Positions 5,840 through 10,763 of a DNA stretch of 10,763 bases are shown here, piece after piece. Made by a program: the position numbers and the translations under genes. The stretch is from Methanoregula sp. (GTDB lineage Archaea > Halobacteriota > Methanomicrobia > Methanomicrobiales > Methanospirillaceae): positions 1-10,763 of the forward strand of contig JALOBP010000093.1 of the NCBI GenBank assembly GCA_023228295.1, written 5' to 3'. The notes beneath the pieces are model-generated. The model did not search any database and had not been told where the DNA came from. It saw nothing but the letters and a program-made list of their open reading frames with translations. Each line of letters begins with the position of its first letter. The first letter of the stretch is position 1.

Positions 5840-6748
5840 ATGAACGGCGATCAAACCCCCGCTTCAACCCAATCTCCCCTCATGCCGGCAACGGCGTTCA
5901 AGTGTAGCCCCCCTTCCTTCCTCGAGCAGTGGCGGGCGCTGAAACTTGCGCATTGCGCTATTCCGAATTACGGCAATTCCACCCGGTTCTGGGGCAACAG
6001 GAAGAAGATCCAAACAGTGTACACAAAAAGCAACAAAGGTCACGATGAAAAAACCAATGCCCGTCTTGCCGCCATGAATATCCCGGACGGCTCCCGCGTC
6101 CTCGACATCGGTGCCGGACCGGGAACATATGCCATCCCGCTTGCAAAGAGGGGCTGCAAGGTGACGGTTGTTGAACCTTCGCCCGTGATGCGGGAACTGC
6201 TGGCAACCCGGATGAAGAAAGAGAAGGTCAAGACAATCACGGTTATCCCGAAGCGATGGGAGGATGTGGTACCGGCTGACCTCGTCGCCCCGTTCGATGC
6301 TGTCATCGCCTCCTTCTCCTTAACGATGATGGATATGGAAGAAGCGCTCGCGAAGATGCATGCCATCTGCCAGGGTACGGTGCACCTGTACTGGTTCCTG
6401 ACATCTCCGGCATGGGCACAGGTCAACCGGGATCTCTGGCCCCATCTCCACGGGGGAACTTTCCCGGGGGAACCTACGGCGGACTGGCTCTGGCAGATCC
6501 TGTACGAGATGGGGATCTATGCGAGCATCCAGCCGGAATCGCAGGTTTCCATTTCACGGTATGCGAACATCGATGAGGCCATCGATGAGTTCCGGCAGCG
6601 CCTGAACTGCACGACACCGGCTCACGAAGAGACCGTCCGGAATTATCTGAGGGTAGTCCTGCGGCAGGATGGCGATGGACTCATTCTCGGGAACGGGACA
6701 TACAGTGCCCATATCTGGTGGAACACTGCTGACACGGCCAAACGATGA
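5840..6748 (+). CDS. SAM-dependent methyltransferase A, paralogue flanking FmdE
   Basis: This 302-residue class I methyltransferase has motif I VLDIGAGPGTYA (87-98), the strand-2 acidic residue in VVEPSPVMREL (110-120), a motif II-like PFDAVIASFSL (151-161), and a distinctive C-terminal half. That half holds HLYWFLTSPAWAQVNRDLWP (182-201), LYEMGIYAS (221-229), RQRLNCTT (252-259) and YSAHIWW (288-294), all shared with methyltransferase B. The N-terminal 25 residues are low-complexity and probably disordered; ATG 5882 is an alternative start. The substrate is unknown. The conserved Cys of the RLNCTT motif and the aromatic SAHIWW end may shape the acceptor site (inference). FmdE follows after 42 bases, so the two are probably co-transcribed. 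Confidence 0.9.
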   Translation: MNGDQTPASTQSPLMPATAFKCSPPSFLEQWRALKLAHCAIPNYGNSTRFWGNRKKIQTVYTKSNKGHDEKTNARLAAMNIPDGSRVLDIGAGPGTYAIPLAKRGCKVTVVEPSPVMRELLATRMKKEKVKTITVIPKRWEDVVPADLVAPFDAVIASFSLTMMDMEEALAKMHAICQGTVHLYWFLTSPAWAQVNRDLWPHLHGGTFPGEPTADWLWQILYEMGIYASIQPESQVSISRYANIDEAIDEFRQRLNCTTPAHEETVRNYLRVVLRQDGDGLILGNGTYSAHIWWNTADTAKR

Positions 6749-6790
6749 CGGGTCCCTATTGACAGAAAATTTTTACTATCGGGTGAATAC

Positions 6791-7348
6791 ATGAGCGATT
6801 ACGAAGTATTATTCAACAAGGCAAAGGCATTCCACGGGCATGTCTGCCCGGGGATCGTCCTTGGAACGCGGCTGACCATTGCAGGGATGCGGGAACTGGG
6901 CATGAACCCCCATGAACCCCAGCACAACCTTATCGTCTACATGGAGATCGACCGGTGCGGTGCGGATGCAGTGCAGGCAATCACCGGTTGTTCGCTTGGC
7001 CACCGGTCCCTCAAGCACAAGGATTTTGGGAAGTTTGCCGCAACCTTTGTCGATCTGACGACAAAAAAGGCTGTCAGGGTTGCAGTCCATGAGAAGAACC
7101 GGGCCGAACATGACAAACTCGATCGAAAGGACCTGATCAGACTTCTCGGGGAATGCCCTGAATCAGAGATCCTGAAGATCGAACGGGTAACGATCGATAT
7201 ACCCGAAGACGACATCCCGGGTTTTCCCCATGGAAAAGCAATCTGCAGTGTCTGCGGGGAGCAGGTCATGGACAACCGGCATATCATGGCTGGCGGAAAA
7301 CCGGTGTGCAAAAACTGCGGTACAAAATCATATTACACGGTGCTTTAA
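6791..7348 (+). CDS. FmdE family protein with C-terminal zinc ribbon
   Basis: This 185-residue protein is of the FmdE family, named for a subunit found with molybdenum formylmethanofuran dehydrogenase. Its biochemical role is not settled, and no other Fmd/Fwd genes are here. Motifs are FHGHVCPGIVLG (14-25) and DRCGADAVQAITGCSLG (54-70), with the family's His and Cys residues (H15, H17, C19, C56, C67) likely metal ligands. A CSVCG...CKNCG zinc ribbon follows (C152, C155, C173, C176). GGTGA lies 5 bases before ATG 6791, a near-ideal ribosome-binding site. The gene is enclosed between two paralogous methyltransferase genes, and the downstream one starts 3 bases after its stop. This arrangement suggests FmdE acts with them, perhaps as a metal-binding partner or carrier (inference). 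Confidence 0.95.
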   Translation: MSDYEVLFNKAKAFHGHVCPGIVLGTRLTIAGMRELGMNPHEPQHNLIVYMEIDRCGADAVQAITGCSLGHRSLKHKDFGKFAATFVDLTTKKAVRVAVHEKNRAEHDKLDRKDLIRLLGECPESEILKIERVTIDIPEDDIPGFPHGKAICSVCGEQVMDNRHIMAGGKPVCKNCGTKSYYTVL

Positions 7349-7351
7349 CTC

Positions 7352-8281
7352 GTGAAAGATTTCTCCCGGCCCGCAGTGAACCCCACAATTCCCTTGCAGC
7401 CTGATTCCCGGTACTGGCGGAATGCCTGGCGGCAGATAAAACTTGCCCGTATAGCAACGCCGGGGTTCGAGAGTGCCGGTGCATACTGGAGCAACAAAAA
7501 GAACGTCACCGAGCTGTACGTAAAGAGCCGTACCCGCCAGGCATGGCAGGGAAAAGTGGATGCCCAGTTCAAAGCCATGGCTATTCCTGCCGGTGCCCGG
7601 GTTCTCGATATCGGGGGTGGGACCGGGACCCACGCGGTTCCCCTCGCAGCAATGGGCTGCGATGTCACGGTAATTGAACCCGCAGCAGCGATGAGAGAAG
7701 AGTTAGAGACGAACCACTCCTTGTCGGGAGCCGGGCCGATCACCATGATACCTTCCCGGTGGGAGGATGTTTCCCTGCAGGATCTGGGTGAGCCGTTTGA
7801 CGTAGTAATGGCGTCCTATTCGCTCTCCATGCTGGATATCGGTGAGGCGGTCCTGAAGATGCAGGCATGCTGCCGGGGTTCGGTCCACCTCTTCTGGTTC
7901 CTTACTCCCCCGACATGGGCACGGGTCAGCCGGGATCTCTGGCCCCTGCTGTACGGCAGGGAATATCCGGAAGAACCTCTTGCAGGCTGTCTCTTGCAGG
8001 TCTTGTACGAGATGGGGATCTATGCCAGCCTGGCAACGGAACGCAAGAACGATACGGAGTACCGGACTGTTGAAGACGCTGTGCGGGAATATTCGCAGCG
8101 CCTGAACTGCACGACAAAAGCGCAGGAAGAGATCCTCATGACCTATTTCACCCGACAACTCCGGCCATGGGGGAATGGATTTGCCCTTGACGGGGCGTCC
8201 TACAGTGCCCACATCTGGTGGAAGGCAGGAACACCATTGAACGCACATTTGAACCGGATGAAGGATACGGTGGAGCATTAA
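7352..8281 (+). CDS. SAM-dependent methyltransferase B, paralogue of methyltransferase A
   Basis: This 309-residue enzyme starts at GTG 7352, three bases after the FmdE stop, with a GGTG element 10 bases upstream. The first internal ATG would remove a conserved segment shared with A (WRNAWRQIKLARIATPGF, 22-39), so GTG is favoured. Motif I is VLDIGGGTGTHA (84-95) and the acidic residue lies in VIEPAAAMREEL (107-118). The C-terminal signatures FWFLTPPTWARVSRDLWP, LYEMGIYAS, SQRLNCTT (248-255) and YSAHIWW (284-290) match A in the same order. A and B thus arose by duplication and have diverged mainly in the N-terminus and the 119-130 region. Overlapping expression with FmdE suggests a heteromeric complex or two successive methylations (inference). 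Confidence 0.9.
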   Translation: MKDFSRPAVNPTIPLQPDSRYWRNAWRQIKLARIATPGFESAGAYWSNKKNVTELYVKSRTRQAWQGKVDAQFKAMAIPAGARVLDIGGGTGTHAVPLAAMGCDVTVIEPAAAMREELETNHSLSGAGPITMIPSRWEDVSLQDLGEPFDVVMASYSLSMLDIGEAVLKMQACCRGSVHLFWFLTPPTWARVSRDLWPLLYGREYPEEPLAGCLLQVLYEMGIYASLATERKNDTEYRTVEDAVREYSQRLNCTTKAQEEILMTYFTRQLRPWGNGFALDGASYSAHIWWKAGTPLNAHLNRMKDTVEH

Positions 8282-8326
8282 CCGGGGATTGTATTATCGT
8301 ATGGTCCCATGAAATAGTATCTGGTT

Positions 8327-8611
8327 ATGACCGCAGGATTCTCAAACCCGATCCCCCCCTTTCCCGGCTGGATGCGTCGCATGTACCGGCTTTCCCGCCC
8401 GGTGACGGAAGCGGATATCGCAGCGTTTCTGGGGGACCAGGATCTGTACCTCCGCGAGACGTCGTCCGGCACCAGGGCCATCATCCATAAGTATGGTCTC
8501 GTGGAGATCAACCTGATCATCGGTGTCCCGGAGGCAGAGGTCTGGTTCAACCCGGAGAGCGGAGCATACCCAGCAGAATATCTCGATGCCCTTCTTGCTA
8601 CCCGGTTTTAA
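8327..8611 (+). CDS. Small protein of unknown function (94 aa)
   Basis: Not recognised. From ATG 8327 it encodes a soluble, acidic-to-neutral protein: an aromatic/proline N-terminus (NPIPPFPGWMRRMYRLSRP), then EADIAAFLGDQDLYLRETSSGTRAIIHKYGLVEINLIIG, then VWFNPESGAYPAEYLDALLATRF. Codons favour G/C in the third position, as in its neighbours, which supports a real gene. It follows methyltransferase B by 45 bases on the same strand and is probably the last gene of the A-FmdE-B cluster. There is no clear ribosome-binding site. Downstream lies an A-rich stretch that serves the convergent molbindin 2. Confidence 0.7.
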   Translation: MTAGFSNPIPPFPGWMRRMYRLSRPVTEADIAAFLGDQDLYLRETSSGTRAIIHKYGLVEINLIIGVPEAEVWFNPESGAYPAEYLDALLATRF

Positions 8612-8612
8612 T

Positions 8613-8646
8613 CCGGACCCGGGTGCCGGAAAATAAAAAAAGAACG
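8613..8646 (-). terminator. Oligo-T terminator and GC-rich inverted repeat behind molbindin 2
   Basis: On the minus strand the molbindin 2 stop is followed by TTCTTTTTTTATTTT, a strong archaeal oligo-T signal, and then by CCGG...CCCGGG...CCGG inverted repeats (8613-8629). The region lies between convergent genes and may stop transcripts from both sides. Molbindin 1 has a shorter T-run and a similar GC-rich sequence at the same place. Confidence 0.5.
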
Positions 8647-8856
8647 TTAATCGATCGCAACCATTACTTCGGAAGCCTTTACGACCGCGTAGACCTTCGA
8701 CCCTTCCTTCAGTTTCAGGTGTTCCGCTGATGTGGTCGTGATGGAGGAGACGATCTCATTGCCCCCGGCAACAGCGATAACGACTTCAGTACTGACCGGG
8801 CCTTTCTTGATCATCTTGATGGTTCCCGGGATCTGGTTTCGTGCACTGATCTTCAT
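8647..8856 (-). CDS. Molbindin (single Mop/TOBE domain), copy 2
   Basis: This 69-residue molybdate/tungstate-binding Mop domain protein is 58/69 identical to copy 1. Substitutions are conservative (Val/Ile, Leu/Ile, Thr/Ala) and lie in the first two thirds; the C-terminal LKLKEGSKVYAVVKASEVMVAID is unchanged. ATG 8856 is preceded by GGTGA, exactly as in copy 1; ATG 8868, four codons upstream, is also in frame but has no ribosome-binding site. It reads toward the A-FmdE-B cluster and ends 35 bases from the 94-residue gene. Two such proteins in one locus may mix in hexamers or serve different oxyanion affinities (inference). Confidence 0.9.
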   Translation of the reverse strand: MKISARNQIPGTIKMIKKGPVSTEVVIAVAGGNEIVSSITTTSAEHLKLKEGSKVYAVVKASEVMVAID

Positions 8857-8919
8857 GGTTTTCACCATGTGTAATTACCATCAGCATTGCTTAAACGTAT
8901 CTCAGAATGTAATTCATGG

Positions 8920-8926
8920 AAAAAAA
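8920..8926 (-). terminator. T7 tract downstream of the TrmO-like gene
   Basis: On the minus strand seven consecutive T residues lie 92-98 bases after the TrmO-family stop and about 64 bases before the molbindin 2 ATG. This suits an archaeal terminator separating the two genes. No strong stem precedes it. Confidence 0.3.
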
Positions 8927-9017
8927 CTGGATATTCAGGAATGGCTAAAGAATACCGGAATTTCCCGGCAGGTCTTTCCAATATTTGCCCTTGTCCCAAT
9001 CTTATCTGCCCGTTCCG

Positions 9018-9524
9018 TTATCGTTCCTTGCAGAACCGGTCGTCCGATCTCACGCTGACAACCCGTTCCCCACAGCCGGCAAACCATCCGGGCTTCTCGT
9101 CTGGATGGCAGTCGAACTCCGGGACGTATGGTTTGATGTCAAGGAGTGGTGTCCCGTCAACAACGTCAACACCTTCGATGACCAGTTCACCGTCATTCAC
9201 GGAGATGAGCCGCACAATTGAGATGCCGATTGCATTCGGGCGGCGGGGTGACCGGGTTGCAAAAATGCCGTGCGGTACCGTATCAAGGAAGGGAATTACT
9301 TCGAGCTCGTAACCCTGCGAACGGTGGAATGCGTAGATCAGGATGACCCGGGAAAAGTCCGACAGGTCACGCAACCCCCCGCGGAATTTTTTACCAATCA
9401 CTATCGTTCCCCGCACACCGGCCGCACCGGCAGGCTGGATCGGCATACCGGCAGGTTCGGTAAACGGCGAGTGGATCGTTCCGATGGGAGTGTAGGAAAA
9501 AACAGGTACGGTATGCGGATTCAT
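9018..9524 (-). CDS. TrmO/TsaA family protein (tRNA t6A37 N6-methyltransferase-like)
   Basis: This 168-residue protein is of the UPF0066/TsaA/YaeB beta-barrel family. Its bacterial member TrmO uses SAM to methylate threonylcarbamoyladenosine at position 37 of tRNAs. Family signatures are IGTIHSPF (14-21), ATRSPRRPNAIGIS (89-102) and DVVDGTPLLDIKPYVP (120-135). The start at 9524 is set by GTGATC 5 bases upstream, an excellent archaeal ribosome-binding site. The C-terminal tail (FDCHPDEKPGWFAGCGERV...FCKER) carries three Cys and is family-typical in length. In archaea these proteins may act on other substrates than tRNA. The clustering with other SAM enzymes and Mop proteins makes a link to that pathway possible but unproven. 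Confidence 0.9.
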   Translation of the reverse strand: MNPHTVPVFSYTPIGTIHSPFTEPAGMPIQPAGAAGVRGTIVIGKKFRGGLRDLSDFSRVILIYAFHRSQGYELEVIPFLDTVPHGIFATRSPRRPNAIGISIVRLISVNDGELVIEGVDVVDGTPLLDIKPYVPEFDCHPDEKPGWFAGCGERVVSVRSDDRFCKER

Positions 9525-9577
9525 GACAGATCACGGGAAAATCAGCATTCCGGAACACAAGGGAACCGGACTCTGGT

Positions 9578-10411
9578 TCAATAATTCCATCGTTCGTTTT
9601 TATTGAAATAGTATACGCCCATCAGGAGTCCGGGCGTTGAATTGTGCGGGTTCCCAAGCACACTTGAGGGATCCGGAAGGAGCAGGTGCGGTACTGCGGG
9701 TGTCCTGTCTTCCTGGTAATCCCGGGTGATCTCAACATCCGATGAGAAGATCATCATCCCGATGCATGAGGCAAGACCAAAGAGGCAGATGGGCATTACC
9801 GAATCTCCCTGCCAGTTTCCAAGGATCTGGAAACCGAGGATAATACCTGCCACCGAGCAATGATAGTAATGGAACTGTGCGATCCTCCGGTCGGTTGTAT
9901 CACAAGGCCGGATGGAACCGGAGATCCTCAAAGTACTGAACGGGAAAAATGGCGTGATTCCCTTACGGGTGCACAGGTCTTCGATAAGGTGCAGGACCAT
10001 GCCCAGCATTACACCCCCAAGGAATGCGGTCGGGATATAGAGGGTAGCGCTGCTCATCAGGATTGATCCGGGAACGAGGATGATCATTGCGAGGATTGCC
10101 CAGAGGAACAGTATCCCGGGGAGGGAATGTGTCAACCGTTTATCCCCGGGATGGAACGTTCGTCCTGTAAGCGGCGGGTATATCCGGCATGTCAGAGGTG
10201 TGCAGAGAATACTGCCAAACAGGGTAACTATCCACGCAAACGTCCTTACCTGGAAACGATGAGGTTTTTTCATCTGAATGTCCGGCAGGATTGAACCGAT
10301 GCCGGTACCAAGGCAGATTACCAAAATGAGGAGCGGAGAAGCCAGCACTATCGCACTGTAAAGTATCAAAGTACACATGATGCTGAGTGTGATATGATGC
10401 CGGGTGATCAT
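9578..10411 (-). CDS. Membrane-bound metal-dependent hydrolase, DUF457/YdjM family
   Basis: This 277-residue integral membrane protein has hydrophobic segments at about 8-45, 58-72, 98-142 and 186-222. The family's putative metal-binding motifs are all present: GSILPDIQ (39-46), DKRLTHSLPG (90-99) and HLIEDLCTRKGITPFFPF (141-158). These resemble phospholipase C-type zinc sites and support a hydrolase role, although no substrate is established for the family. The C-terminal 50 residues after the last membrane segment are polar and probably not part of the fold. No good ribosome-binding site precedes ATG 10411; ATG 10378 (MCTLILYS) is a possible later start. The TrmO-like gene follows after 53 bases on the same strand and may be co-transcribed. 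Confidence 0.8.
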   Translation of the reverse strand: MITRHHITLSIMCTLILYSAIVLASPLLILVICLGTGIGSILPDIQMKKPHRFQVRTFAWIVTLFGSILCTPLTCRIYPPLTGRTFHPGDKRLTHSLPGILFLWAILAMIILVPGSILMSSATLYIPTAFLGGVMLGMVLHLIEDLCTRKGITPFFPFSTLRISGSIRPCDTTDRRIAQFHYYHCSVAGIILGFQILGNWQGDSVMPICLFGLASCIGMMIFSSDVEITRDYQEDRTPAVPHLLLPDPSSVLGNPHNSTPGLLMGVYYFNKNERWNY

Positions 10412-10600
10412 GAGATATTCTCTGATTTGCGTGTCCGGGATTCTGGTAAGATCCCTTTTATTTCAGAACTTCCGTTTGTGTGTGGTTTTTGTGTGCATGT
10501 GTCCACAGGATGTGCATTCTTAAGTGGACGATCACTCTGTTGGTCTTTGAGAATTATAATGCTTTGCTTTTAACTTTTTGTAATTGTTAACTTTATTTAA
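10412..10600 (-). promoter_or_regulatory. Non-coding region upstream of the DUF457 gene
   Basis: No gene was found in this stretch. It contains a GT-rich run (about 10473-10500), an inverted repeat with 6-base arms GTCCAC (10501-10506) and GTGGAC (10524-10529), and an AT-rich block from about 10555 with TATAAT-like DNA (10555-10560) and AATTGTTAAC (10582-10591). The last sequence also occurs upstream of methyltransferase A. A promoter for the DUF457 gene presumably lies here, but I cannot place it. Confidence 0.35.
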
Positions 10601-10763
10601 TTAATAAATTAGGAATACGTCCGGGATTGTATGTTCTTTTGGCTCTTCTCCCAATTTGGGATTTATGATTCGATAAAAAATCGCCCTCATTTGAGATCTC
10701 ATTCTCATCAAAATCCTGCCCACCTCGGTCAGCTCGAAGAGCATTACCGGTAAGTGAGTAGCG
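10601..10763 (-). pseudogene. Possible C-terminal remnant of a winged-helix regulator (runs off right edge)
   Basis: Reading leftward from the edge, one frame stays open for 54 codons to TAA at 10601. It contains MLFELTEVGRILMRMRSQM followed by an F..(I)..EHTIPDVFL pattern. This resembles the wing and linker of ArsR-like regulators with a methanogen-specific C-terminal domain (DUF1724 type), where LT..G..L is followed by an F/W...HD..IP..FL segment. The expected C-terminal domain is absent, and the frame ends in very AT-rich DNA. A second minus-strand frame is also open over the same stretch, so the reading frame itself is uncertain; the chosen one has more G/C in third positions near the edge. 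Confidence 0.3.

Noticed and set aside
7703..8278. 191-codon frame opposite methyltransferase B
   Set aside because: It is a shadow of the methyltransferase gene; no start signal and no recognisable motif.
10473..10500. GT-rich low-complexity run
   Set aside because: Not a regular repeat unit and no feature follows from it; noted only as part of the non-coding region.
10650..10701. Small palindromes CCCAATTTGGG (10650-10660) and TGAGATCTCA (10692-10701)
   Set aside because: Short, spaced irregularly and possibly inside coding DNA at the edge; no link to a gene start could be seen.

Overview
The window looks like chromosomal DNA of a methanogenic archaeon, probably of the Methanomicrobiales (Methanoregula/Methanosphaerula-like). 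The grounds are an FmdE-family protein named for formylmethanofuran dehydrogenase, archaeal Shine-Dalgarno cores (GGTGA, GTGATC) in front of several starts, AT-rich promoters with archaeal-style TATA elements, oligo-T tracts behind genes, and moderately GC-rich coding DNA set in AT-rich spacers. No rRNA, tRNA, CRISPR array or insertion sequence was seen. The species assignment is inference.

Left part (1-4305, all minus strand): a four-gene operon reads leftward as FecCD-type permease (3743-2637), ABC ATPase (2646-1789, overlapping the permease by 10 bases), membrane-anchored periplasmic-binding-type protein (1707-607) and a winged-helix/SAM methyltransferase that runs off the left edge (590-1). 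This is a metal-chelate, corrinoid or oxyanion uptake system of the BtuFCD/FecBCD/MolABC type with a methyltransferase attached. An unrecognised 144-residue protein (4305-3871) precedes it.

Middle part (4306-8646): after a gene-poor 420-base spacer comes a class I methyltransferase (4728-5453), then a convergent single-domain molbindin (5726-5517). Divergent from it is a plus-strand cluster: methyltransferase A (5840-6748), FmdE with a zinc ribbon (6791-7348), methyltransferase B (7352-8281, a diverged paralogue of A) and a 94-residue unknown (8327-8611).

Right part (8647-10763, minus strand): a second molbindin, 58 of 69 residues identical to the first, a TrmO/TsaA-family protein (9524-9018), a DUF457/YdjM-type membrane protein (10411-9578), about 190 bases of non-coding DNA, and a short open stretch at the edge that may be the decayed end of a winged-helix regulator.

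How it may fit together (inference): an uptake transporter, four SAM methyltransferases of at least three types, FmdE, two molybdate/tungstate-binding Mop proteins and a TrmO-like protein lie within 10 kb. Similar AT-rich motifs (ATTGTYGATATC and a variant) lie upstream of the transporter, of methyltransferase A/molbindin 1, and in the spacer before the first methyltransferase. This suggests a co-regulated, metal-linked (Mo/W, Fe or corrinoid) system in which a small molecule, a metallophore or a protein is methylated. The substrate cannot be read from the sequence.
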